In this document: positions 41,030 to 49,118 of the stretch, piece after piece
Layout of the letters: each line of letters opens with the position of its first letter
Numbering within the stretch: position 1 is the first letter of the stretch
Source of the DNA: Bryobacter sp. CoA8 C33
Lineage (GTDB): Bacteria; Acidobacteriota; Terriglobia; Bryobacterales; Bryobacteraceae
Direction: 5' to 3'
Length of the DNA: 64,000 nt
Assembly: GCA_019931185.1 (NCBI GenBank)
Contig: JAINDK010000012.1
Span: 1 to 64,000 of the forward strand
Notes under the pieces: model-generated
Told to the model about the DNA's origin: nothing
The model's database searches: none
The model's input: the letters and a program-made list of their open reading frames with translations, nothing else
Made by a program: the position numbers and the translations under genes

Positions 41030-41889
41030 ACTGCTTCCAGGATACGGTCAAAGCGCTGGCTGACGTCCTTGAGGTAAGCCGCGTCGCCGCCGCGCAACTC
41101 GACGGTGGCGATGCCGTCATAGCCAATCTCGGTGAAGGCTTTGTGAACTTCTTTCCAGTCGATTTCTCCATCCCAGAGGTCGGTGAAATCGGCGGTTCGG
41201 TTCTTGAATTTGAAGTCCTTGATGTGAACTTTGGCGATACGCTTCTTGCCGAGGGTGCGGATCCAGTCCTGCGGGTAACCGAACAGGACCATGTTGCCCA
41301 CATCGAGATAGGCCTGGAGCCAGGGAGACTGAAAAGAGTCAACATAGCGGGCCATCTCCATTGGCGAGAGCAGAAACTTGTTCCAGACATTCTCGACGGC
41401 GATGATCACCTTCGACTTCTCGGCCAGGGGCAACAGCTTGCGGATGCGCTCGCTTGAGAGTTTCCAGGCCTCTTCATAGGGCGCTTTGGGGCCAACCACG
41501 GCGGGAACGAGCAGAACGGTCGAGGCGCCCCAGGCCTTGGCATTGCGAATGCTGGTGAGCATTCCGTCGTGGGAGGTCTTGTAGGCAGCCGGATCGGTGG
41601 AATTGAGGGGAAACTTCCAGTGCGCCATGTTCATGACGCCGTGGATCTTGAGTCCCGTGTCGGCGGCGGCCTGAGCGATGGCGGCTTCTTCCTTGGCGTC
41701 CTCGACGGTGCCCATCTCGAGGTGAGTAAAGCCGGCGGCGCGGGCAACTTCAAATTTTTCTTTCCAGTTGGGCAACTCCTTGGGCAGCATGCCACCGAGG
41801 ACGGCTTTGCGAATGGGAAGGCGGGCGGCGCGGGCGGACGGGGCTAGCGCCGCGGCCGTGGCGGTGAGTATCAGATCTCTGCGGTTCAT
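41026..41889 (-). CDS. Exported sugar phosphate isomerase/epimerase-like TIM barrel
   Basis: The 287-residue protein begins MNRRDLILTATAAALAPSARAA, a twin-arginine-like leader. The barrel has AGFTHLEMGTVEDAKEEAA, VENVWNKFLLSP (Glu ligand) and YLDVGNMVLFGYPQDW (Asp ligand), HIKDFKFKNRT (His), GEIDWKEV and ATVELRGGD (Glu), the usual xylose-isomerase-like metal set. Substrate unknown. The gene lies 13 bases downstream of another TIM-barrel gene at 41903, and overlaps sppA by 4 bases. Confidence 0.85.
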   Translation of the reverse strand: MNRRDLILTATAAALAPSARAARLPIRKAVLGGMLPKELPNWKEKFEVARAAGFTHLEMGTVEDAKEEAAIAQAAADTGLKIHGVMNMAHWKFPLNSTDPAAYKTSHDGMLTSIRNAKAWGASTVLLVPAVVGPKAPYEEAWKLSSERIRKLLPLAEKSKVIIAVENVWNKFLLSPMEMARYVDSFQSPWLQAYLDVGNMVLFGYPQDWIRTLGKKRIAKVHIKDFKFKNRTADFTDLWDGEIDWKEVHKAFTEIGYDGIATVELRGGDAAYLKDVSQRFDRILEAV

Positions 41890-41902
41890 GGGAAAACTCC
41901 TG

Positions 41903-42820
41903 TCAGGCCAGCGGGTAGTTGAGCTCCGCGGCAACACCTTTAATGTAATCAAATCCCTGCTGGTATTCAGCGGCTGTCTTCAAATGCTCAAGCATCAGTG
42001 GCACGGGAGAAGGCAGAGCACGCAACCCCATCAGGTAGGCACGGTAATCGATCTGACCCTTGCCAGGGATAACCTCGACGAAGTGCACATTCAATTCGAC
42101 GATCCATTCGAGATCCTTGGCATGGCAACTTTTGATGAAGGGTCCCAGTTTGCGGAAGCACTCTCCGATCAGGGCGGCGTTGTTGTAGAACTTTTCTGGC
42201 GAATTCACCGCATTGCAGACATCGAGGTGAACGGCAAAGCCTTTGCGGTCGATGGCCTTGATGAGCCGGAGGTAGCTGTCGGGTGTATCCGGATAAGTCC
42301 AGCCCATTACCTCGAGGGTAAAGAAGCTGCGCTTCGGCTTGACGGCATCGAGAATCCGGCGGCAGTTTTCCACGGTCGCATCGAAGCCTTCGCGCGAAAG
42401 ATTCTTCGGATGCGGACCGTACCAGACCTTGTCGTGGTAGCTGCCGGAAATATCGACGCAGCAGCGGGCGCCGACTTCGTCGGCCAGCGCCATGCGCTCG
42501 GTGACGTAATCGAGGTTCTCCTTTCTCCGTACCGGGTCCGGATCGAGCAGATTCTTCCAGGCTCCGACCTCGGCGATGACGACTCGCTCCTTGGAGAAGG
42601 CCGTCTCGATAGCGCGAATTCTTTCTTTGTCGCCGATACGGGCAGCGGGACAATAGGCGGCGCTAAAGCCCAGGCGGCGGTGCTCCCGGGCCAACTCGCC
42701 AGGATCATCCGATTTAAGGAAAATCGGCGCCCCCAAAAGTAATGCCCCCGCTGAGGCAGAGGCGGGGGCATCGATCGTGTTCAAGGCGAACGTTCTCAAC
42801 AGGTAATCACGACGGGTCAC
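41903..42820 (-). CDS. Sugar phosphate isomerase/epimerase-like TIM barrel
   Basis: The 305-residue protein begins MTRRDYLLRTFALNTI; the leader is less clear than in its neighbour. The barrel has VVIAEVGAWKNLLDPDP, RSFFTLEVMGWTYPDTPDSY (Glu), AVHLDVCNAVNSPEKFYNN (His-Asp pair), KSCHAKDLEWIVELNVHFVEVIPGKGQIDYRAY and PLMLEHLK (Glu). This is the xylose-isomerase-like metal-binding pattern. It is probably in an operon with the TIM-barrel gene at 41026 and sppA. No catalytic activity can be assigned. Confidence 0.85.
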   Translation of the reverse strand: MTRRDYLLRTFALNTIDAPASASAGALLLGAPIFLKSDDPGELAREHRRLGFSAAYCPAARIGDKERIRAIETAFSKERVVIAEVGAWKNLLDPDPVRRKENLDYVTERMALADEVGARCCVDISGSYHDKVWYGPHPKNLSREGFDATVENCRRILDAVKPKRSFFTLEVMGWTYPDTPDSYLRLIKAIDRKGFAVHLDVCNAVNSPEKFYNNAALIGECFRKLGPFIKSCHAKDLEWIVELNVHFVEVIPGKGQIDYRAYLMGLRALPSPVPLMLEHLKTAAEYQQGFDYIKGVAAELNYPLA

Positions 42821-42851
42821 GGTGCGATTTTAACCGGATCCGGAACTCAAG

Positions 42852-43517
42852 CTAAACCATATTGGGGATTTTAATGATCTTCTTTTGAATTGCGTATTGC
42901 ACCAGTTGTGCTTTGTTGTGGATGTCGAGCTTGCGCATGAGATTAAACTTATGCGCTTCCACGGTCTTGACGCTGAGGTTGAGGTCGCAGGCGATTTCTT
43001 TCACGCTCTGTCCCTCGGCAAGCATTTTCAGAACCTCACGCTCCCGTGTGGTGAGCGTAGCAAAGCGCGGAAGACGATTCGCGCTTTTGATCCGGCTGCG
43101 GAAGTCATCCACCAGCTGGCTCAACATGCGGGGGCTCAAATAGCTGCCGCCGCGGCAAATGTCGCGGATGGCGCTGACTAACTGGCCGGAAGGGCTGTCC
43201 TTGAGAACGTAGCCGCTAGCACCGACCTCCATACCCTCCACCAGGTAGTCCTCATCGTCATACATGGTTAAGAACAATACCTTAGTCTCAGGGCGGTTTT
43301 TCTTGATCTGGCGGGTAGCCTCAAAGCTGCTGAGACCGGGCATGCCGATGTCCATGAGAACCAAATCGGGACGTACTTCGGCGGCGCGGTCGACGGCATC
43401 GCCACCATTGGATGCTTCGGACGCTACTTCCATGTCTGCTTCCGCATTGATGAGAGTCTTAATACCTTGGCGGAATAGCGTATGGTCGTCAGCCAGAAGA
43501 ATTCGAATCTTGGCCAT
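42852..43517 (-). CDS. NarL/FixJ-type response regulator
   Basis: The 221-residue protein has a receiver domain with LLADDHTLFRQG (acidic pocket), LVLMDIGMPGLSS (phospho-accepting Asp) and GASGYVLKDSPSGQLVSA (Lys), and a LuxR-type HTH (TTREREVLKMLAEGQSVKEIACDLNLSVKTVEAHKFNLMRKLDIHNKAQLVQYA). AAGGAGGAGGT precedes the ATG at 43517 by about 10 bases. It follows the histidine kinase gene by 32 bases and forms a classical two-component pair with it. Confidence 0.94.
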   Translation of the reverse strand: MAKIRILLADDHTLFRQGIKTLINAEADMEVASEASNGGDAVDRAAEVRPDLVLMDIGMPGLSSFEATRQIKKNRPETKVLFLTMYDDEDYLVEGMEVGASGYVLKDSPSGQLVSAIRDICRGGSYLSPRMLSQLVDDFRSRIKSANRLPRFATLTTREREVLKMLAEGQSVKEIACDLNLSVKTVEAHKFNLMRKLDIHNKAQLVQYAIQKKIIKIPNMV

Positions 43518-43549
43518 AAACTCGCTTACCTCCTCCTTTTTCAAAGGGT

Positions 43550-45274
43550 TTAATGATTCGTTTCGCGCAACAAAGGCAATTCGATATGAATTCGGGTACC
43601 TTTTCGGAAACGGCCCTTGAATTTCATGCCTCCGCGGGCCACGGCCTCGCCCAGACGGGAAATTTCCCTCGAGCCAGCACCGGATTTTCCTTTCCCTCGG
43701 GGGTGGCTTTCGACATAGAACTTGCCACCCAGGAGGGCTACACGTTCGCGTAACCCAGCTAATCCGTAGGAATCTCTTCGTGACAGGGCCTCTTCGACTT
43801 CAAAGCCCACACCGTCATCCTCTACGCCTAACCTTAGAACACCATCGACACTTTCCAGAGAAATGTTTACATGAGCAGCCTGAGAATGTTTTCCGACATT
43901 ATTCATACATTCCTGAACCAGCCTGTAGAGAATCACCTCAGTTTTCTTCGGCACCTTTCCCATGCGGGATAAGGCGAGCCGAACGCGAGCCGGGTGAATA
44001 CGGCTGAAGCGGCTGACGAGTTGACGCAAGGCGGCGCCGAGGCCGAGCTGTTCGAGCACGGCCGGGCTGAGGGCAGCGATGAGGCGTCGAATCTCGAGGA
44101 TCGTGCGCTCTGTCAAGTCTCTCGTTTCTTGCAACTTGCCCTTGAGCACGAGCTCTTGCGGAGCGAGATTTTCCTCGATCATCTCTAGTTGCAGGCGGAT
44201 GCAAAGCATGGATTGACCGGCCTCGTCGTGCAGCTCGCGGGAGATACGGCGGCGTTCCATTTCCTCGACCTGCAGCATGCGCTCGGCGAGCCGCCGCACC
44301 TGTTCCTCGCGGGCAGCGAGATCTTCCATGAGGCGAGCCTTGGCCGCGCCCATCAGACAGCGCTCGGCGGCGACTTCGAGCAATTCCTGTTCGCGCGGCA
44401 GCCACTCATAGGGCTTGCGGAAGCGGAATTGCATAACCCCACGGAGGTGGGGACCGTCCATGAGCGGCACGCTCCAGCAGGTGGCATAGCGGTCTCGTGT
44501 TCGTTTATCCAAGACCAACTGGGCGCTGGCCGCGCCCTCTTCCACGCAGAAAGGTTTGGCAAGTGATTGAGCCAGAGAAGGCTCATTGGGAACCAGGTGG
44601 GGTGGAGTTTTGGTGCCTTCTCCGACGAAAGCCATTGGAACCAGCACCTGATCGTTCTTATCGAGAAAAAACAGGCAGGCGCTGTCGGCGCGATACAGGG
44701 AGCCGAGAGTGGTCATGAAACGCCGGAGCAATTCATGCAGCCCGCGGCTTTCCAATTCAATACGAAACAGCTCACTGTAGGCATGAGTCTCTTGCTCCCG
44801 TACTTGGTAGTAAGCGTTGTTGAGCGTGAGCAGCACGCTGAAGTGCAATTGTTCGTTGGCCCAACGGAATTTTGCTGCCCGTTCGGGATCAAGGCGTTCG
44901 ATATAGGGCAGCAGCACGCGGTCATGCTCCTGCAGCGCCTGCTGGATGGCGCCCGGGGGAAGGTTGAGCTTCGCCAGACGCCGCCCACTGTACTCGACCT
45001 GTTCGAGAAAATGCAGCATTGAGCGTCGGGTGCCACGCGCAGAGCCGAGGATTCGGGCCGCCGTAGCGGTTGTGATCGACACCAGGGCCTGGATCTGGCG
45101 GGCATCAAAGCGCAGCGCTTTCAGGCGGGCGACAAACTGCTTTTCGATCCCGTCCGACAAAGGGCTTAACCATTCGGTGAGGGCGGCCAGTGGTTTGCGA
45201 ACCGGGTCCTTTAGGATGTGTGCCGCATCGGCAAGTACAGTCGAATTGTCTGCGGGAGAAACGGCGCTGGCCAT
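43550..45274 (-). CDS. NarX-type sensor histidine kinase with N-terminal helical and GAF domains
   Basis: The 574-residue soluble kinase has a helical N-terminal domain (about 20-140, protoglobin-like in pattern but not proven), a GAF domain (about 185-340), a HisKA_3 domain with RRRISRELHDEAGQSML (phospho-acceptor His), and an HATPase_c domain with the N-box (YRLVQECMNNVGKHSQA) and GVEDDGVGFEVEE. About 30 extra basic residues (526-556) interrupt the last two strands of the ATPase. It lies 182 bases from the divergent TonB receptor gene, which it may control with the response regulator. Confidence 0.92.
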   Translation of the reverse strand: MASAVSPADNSTVLADAAHILKDPVRKPLAALTEWLSPLSDGIEKQFVARLKALRFDARQIQALVSITTATAARILGSARGTRRSMLHFLEQVEYSGRRLAKLNLPPGAIQQALQEHDRVLLPYIERLDPERAAKFRWANEQLHFSVLLTLNNAYYQVREQETHAYSELFRIELESRGLHELLRRFMTTLGSLYRADSACLFFLDKNDQVLVPMAFVGEGTKTPPHLVPNEPSLAQSLAKPFCVEEGAASAQLVLDKRTRDRYATCWSVPLMDGPHLRGVMQFRFRKPYEWLPREQELLEVAAERCLMGAAKARLMEDLAAREEQVRRLAERMLQVEEMERRRISRELHDEAGQSMLCIRLQLEMIEENLAPQELVLKGKLQETRDLTERTILEIRRLIAALSPAVLEQLGLGAALRQLVSRFSRIHPARVRLALSRMGKVPKKTEVILYRLVQECMNNVGKHSQAAHVNISLESVDGVLRLGVEDDGVGFEVEEALSRRDSYGLAGLRERVALLGGKFYVESHPRGKGKSGAGSREISRLGEAVARGGMKFKGRFRKGTRIHIELPLLRETNH

Positions 45275-45456
45275 TCTGATCTGATTCTGTTATCGCGGGA
45301 AACGGGCTGGCCCTTTAGGCTGAGAGCGGATGCGGCGGGAATAAAAACGGTTTTTGCCACCGATGGAGACAGCCGCCTTGTCCGTTCGTCGACAGATTCT
45401 TGCCGCTGATAATTTTTTTGTGACACTTAACCGGTTGCGCATGTAGGATCAAACTT

Positions 45457-47895
45457 ATGCTGCAAATTGTTTCCGGCGTGCTTTTTCTGCTCCTGCTGCC
45501 GGTTGGGCTGAGCGCACAGACGAAGCTCTCGGGCCAGGTGACCGATCCGCAAACGAATCCGATTGCGGGGCGCGTGAGCCTCTATCCGCCGGGCGCGCTA
45601 ACACCGTTGATCGCCACGACCGACAATCAAGGGGTTTACCGCTTTGAAAATCTGGCGGCGGGCGCCTACACGGTGGAGGTGGAAGCAGCCTCGTTCCGGC
45701 GCATCAGCCGCACGCTGCGGATTGAAAAAGACCAAAGGGAAGCCACGGAGAACTTTGAAATGGCGATTGCCGGCCTGACGCAGACGGTGGTGGTGACAGC
45801 AACGGGCGAGGCGCAGACGATTGACCAGACGGCCAAGGCGATCAGCGTGATTACGAGCGAGGAAATCAACGATCGCAACGAATACAATCTGGCCGAGATT
45901 CTGAGAAACGTTCCGGGGCTACAGGTTCGCAATCTGGGGGGGCCGGGGGCGCTGACGCAGATCCGGATGCGGGGGCTTCGTCCGGATGCCTCGGCGGTCT
46001 TGGTGGACGGGATGCGGTTTCGTGACCCGACTACGACGCAGGGAGACGCTACGAGCTTCATGGCGAATCTGACCTTCGTCAACGCGGGGCGTGTGGAAGT
46101 TCTGCGCGGCAGCGGGTCTTCGCTGTATGGGTCCAATGCCGTGGGCGGGGCGATCAACATGGTGAGCGACGAGGGGGGCGCGCCAGTACATGGGATGATT
46201 CAGGCCGAGGGGGGCGGATTGGGGTTTCTGCGCGGGCGGGCATCGCTTGCGGGAGGATTCCGCGAGAATCGCTGGACCTATTCGCTCGGCTTTACCCATC
46301 TGAACGTCATGGCGGGGGTGGACGGCAACGATGCCAACCGTTCGAATGGCGGCCAAGGGTTCCTGCGCTACAGCCTGAGCGACCGGACGCGGGTCTCGGG
46401 CCGTTTTTACGGGGCCAAGGACTTCCTGCAATCCAACATCACGCCGGCCACGACGGGAATCCCGGCGGGAAACTTTCCCACGACAGGAGTGATCCCATTC
46501 ATTCCGCTGCCGCAGGCGCAGGTGCGCAATCTGGTGACCGGACAGCCGGTTTCCCACGGAAACGCCACGGTCGTGCCGGGACGGGATGACCCCGACAACC
46601 GCCGGGAGAGCGCCTTTTCGACCAGCGCCGTGCGGCTGGAGCACCAGTTCACCACGAAGGTGAACATGCAGGCGAATTATCAGTATCTGACCACGAACCG
46701 GATTTTCTCCAACGGTCCGGGCGGCATCGGCTTTCAGCCGGCGGCGACCAATGTGACCAACCCCGGGGGCTACATCCATACGCTCGATTGGCGGGTGAAT
46801 GCGCAGGTAGCACGCTGGTATAGCTTGAGCGGCGGCTATGAGTTTGAGCGGGAGTTCTTCAATGACCGGCAGAACAACAACCTGCCGGCGCCGCGCACGA
46901 TTGTTGTCAGCGGTCGGATCCGCCAGAATTCCAATGCTGTATTTGTCGCCAACCAGCTTTCGCTATTCAAGGAGCGGCTGCTGATCTCGCTTTCCGGTCG
47001 GATGCAGGACTTCCGGCTTGCCACGCCGGTCTTTCAGGCTCAGGGCGTGCGCAATGTATACGACGGATTGCAAATACCCAATCCGCCGCGCGCCTGGACC
47101 GGCGATGTTTCCATCGCCTACCTGCTGGCCTCGACCGGAACCAAATTGCGGACGCACATCGGCAATGCCTATCGCGCGCCGGCGCTTTATGAGCGCTTCG
47201 GGGGCGGGTTTTTCAACAACCCGGCGACGGGAAACGTCAACTTCACGCCGTATGGGGACCCGCGCCTGTCGCCGGACCGCTACAACACCTACGATATCGG
47301 CATCGATCAGTACTTGTGGCAGTCGCGTATCCGATTGTCGGCAACATATTTCTATAACCGCATCAAGCAGTTGACGGCCTTCGACTCGGCGGGCCGGATC
47401 ACGGCCGCCACCGATCCGTTTGGGCGCACGAGCGGCTACCTGAACGGGGCGGGCGGGATCTCGCGGGGGGTAGAGTTCGGCTATGAAGCCCGGCTCACTC
47501 GCAGCACGACGATGCAGGGCTCTTACACGTTCACAAATGCCGTCAGCGATCGCGACATACAGGTGCCGAACTTTTGGTTTGCCCTAACCACGCCGCGGCA
47601 CACGGCCAGTTTTGTGGTCACGCAGCGCATTGGCAAGCGCGCGGATCTGACCTTCGACCTGTTCCGCGGCGGGCAGTATTATGTACCGTTTTTCGCGGTA
47701 AATCGTACGCGGGCCTTTCTCTCTCCCGGTTATACGAAAGGAGATGTGGTGGGCGGGTACAAGCTATGGTCCGGGGACAAGCGCAACGTCCGGCTTTACG
47801 GCAAGGTGGAGAACGTATTCAATCAGCTTTGGTACGAAAATGGCTGGCTGGTGCCGCAGGCCTGGGGCATCGTGGGATTGAGCTTCAGCTACTAG
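45457..47895 (+). CDS. TonB-dependent receptor with N-terminal carboxypeptidase-regulatory-like domain
   Basis: The 812-residue outer-membrane receptor starts with a signal peptide (LFLLLLPVGLSAQ), then a CarboxypepD_reg domain (about 25-105: SGQVTDPQTNPIAGRVSLYPPG), a plug (QTVVVTATGEAQTIDQTAKAIS, then NVPGLQVRN and RGLRPDASAVLVDGMRFRDP) and a 22-strand barrel ending FSY. The plug and barrel resemble siderophore/vitamin B12 (BtuB-like) receptors, more typical than the SusC type. It converges on the CbiZ-CobN operon with one base between stop codons. No cobalamin riboswitch was found upstream. Confidence 0.92.
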   Translation: MLQIVSGVLFLLLLPVGLSAQTKLSGQVTDPQTNPIAGRVSLYPPGALTPLIATTDNQGVYRFENLAAGAYTVEVEAASFRRISRTLRIEKDQREATENFEMAIAGLTQTVVVTATGEAQTIDQTAKAISVITSEEINDRNEYNLAEILRNVPGLQVRNLGGPGALTQIRMRGLRPDASAVLVDGMRFRDPTTTQGDATSFMANLTFVNAGRVEVLRGSGSSLYGSNAVGGAINMVSDEGGAPVHGMIQAEGGGLGFLRGRASLAGGFRENRWTYSLGFTHLNVMAGVDGNDANRSNGGQGFLRYSLSDRTRVSGRFYGAKDFLQSNITPATTGIPAGNFPTTGVIPFIPLPQAQVRNLVTGQPVSHGNATVVPGRDDPDNRRESAFSTSAVRLEHQFTTKVNMQANYQYLTTNRIFSNGPGGIGFQPAATNVTNPGGYIHTLDWRVNAQVARWYSLSGGYEFEREFFNDRQNNNLPAPRTIVVSGRIRQNSNAVFVANQLSLFKERLLISLSGRMQDFRLATPVFQAQGVRNVYDGLQIPNPPRAWTGDVSIAYLLASTGTKLRTHIGNAYRAPALYERFGGGFFNNPATGNVNFTPYGDPRLSPDRYNTYDIGIDQYLWQSRIRLSATYFYNRIKQLTAFDSAGRITAATDPFGRTSGYLNGAGGISRGVEFGYEARLTRSTTMQGSYTFTNAVSDRDIQVPNFWFALTTPRHTASFVVTQRIGKRADLTFDLFRGGQYYVPFFAVNRTRAFLSPGYTKGDVVGGYKLWSGDKRNVRLYGKVENVFNQLWYENGWLVPQAWGIVGLSFSY

Positions 47896-47896
47896 C

Positions 47897-49102
47897 TCAA
47901 CGTTTGGCGGCGGGGGCGGCGTCGATACCGGCTTCTGGCCAGCGGTCGATCCAACCAAGGGCAAGGCCTTCGATGAAAGGGCCGACTTTGTCGGTGGGCT
48001 CGTAGCGGATTTTTGCCCAGAAGCGAGCCCAGGATTCGGGCTTGCCGGCGATGGCGACGCCGGCGCTGGCCGCCTGGTCGCGGAGCGTCTCTCCGGCGCC
48101 TTCGGCAGGCAGAGTGCCGTATTGTAAGCGGTCGAGCACGGCGGCATAAGCAAACGCGGCGGCGGCCACGCGCGGCTCCCACAACAAAGCCATCTTGTTT
48201 TCCTTGAGCAGTTGGAAGTAGACGGGCGGGAGCTTTTGTTCGAGGCGGGCGAGCAATTTTTCTTCCGTGAGGCCGAAGCGGCTCAAGGCGTGAGGGATGC
48301 TGCGGGTGTGGCTGCGCTCCATGCCGTTCTGCCAGCGCAGCGCCTCGACGGTAGCTTCGCGCACGGCATTGCCGATCAGCTCGCCCAATTTGGTGTGCGG
48401 TCCGGCCCAGCGGATCTGGCGGGCGGCAGGATCCACGGGCGAGGCGATGATGAACTGATCGGTACCGGTCCCGGTGGCGAGATGGGAAGAATAGCGGCTG
48501 GCCACGCCAAGCTCGAGCAGGGCGCTGGTCTTAGCTTCCGCCATGGTAACGCTGGCACGCTCCAGTGCCGCCGGGGTGAGAGGAACATTGAGCAGCAGGA
48601 TGGTATTGATGGTGCCGGAAACGGGCTTGATGTACTCCATGCCCTTTTCGCCCTCGTACCACTGGGCGGGGTCGCCGGGGCGGGTGGCGTTGCCTTCGAC
48701 GCCCGCGGTGACGAAGGCGTCGACGCGCAGGCCGCGAAACTCGAAGCTCCGCCGCCCGAGATAATTCATATTGGCGGCTGTACCCATGATTGCGGTGCGG
48801 GCTGGATCGAGATTGAGTTCACGGGCCACGAGGTCGTGATACTCCTCCTCGCTCATCCGCGCGATGAGATTATGGCGCTCCATGTGCATCCGCGCTTCCA
48901 TGCTCTGGTGGTTGACCAGATGCGTTACCGTCTCGCTAAGGCCGCCAACGCGGCCGGAGGTGGAGACGACGCGGTGTGGCTTGTTCAGCTGCACGACAAA
49001 ATAGCGGCCCTGGCGCGAGGCGGAAAAAAGGGCTGTGTCGACCAGCGTATTCTGAGCACCGGCGCAATGCGCAAGCAACAGGACGGGCAAAAACAGACGC
49101 AT
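47897..49102 (-). CDS. cbiZ: Exported CbiZ-like adenosylcobinamide amidohydrolase with extra C-terminal domain
   Basis: The 401-residue protein has a signal peptide (MRLFLPVLLLAHCAGAQ), then a CbiZ domain at about 45-255 with VTAGVEGNATRPGDP, GTINTILLLNVPL, ASVTMAEAKTSALLELGVAS and HLATGTGTDQFIIASP. CbiZ family enzymes remove the aminopropanol arm from adenosylcobinamide to salvage corrinoids, normally in the cytoplasm with about 200-230 residues. This one is exported and carries about 145 further residues of unknown function. AGGAG precedes the ATG at 49102. It is 16 bases after the CobN-like gene and ends the operon. Periplasmic location is inferred from the leader. Confidence 0.8.
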   Translation of the reverse strand: MRLFLPVLLLAHCAGAQNTLVDTALFSASRQGRYFVVQLNKPHRVVSTSGRVGGLSETVTHLVNHQSMEARMHMERHNLIARMSEEEYHDLVARELNLDPARTAIMGTAANMNYLGRRSFEFRGLRVDAFVTAGVEGNATRPGDPAQWYEGEKGMEYIKPVSGTINTILLLNVPLTPAALERASVTMAEAKTSALLELGVASRYSSHLATGTGTDQFIIASPVDPAARQIRWAGPHTKLGELIGNAVREATVEALRWQNGMERSHTRSIPHALSRFGLTEEKLLARLEQKLPPVYFQLLKENKMALLWEPRVAAAAFAYAAVLDRLQYGTLPAEGAGETLRDQAASAGVAIAGKPESWARFWAKIRYEPTDKVGPFIEGLALGWIDRWPEAGIDAAPAAKR

Positions 49103-49118
49103 GGTGAATCTCCTGGGA

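Noticed and set aside
45275-45456. Cobalamin riboswitch upstream of the TonB receptor
   Set aside because: I looked for the conserved B12-box and nearby helices in the 182-base region and in the 99-base gap upstream of the ExbB-like gene and saw none.
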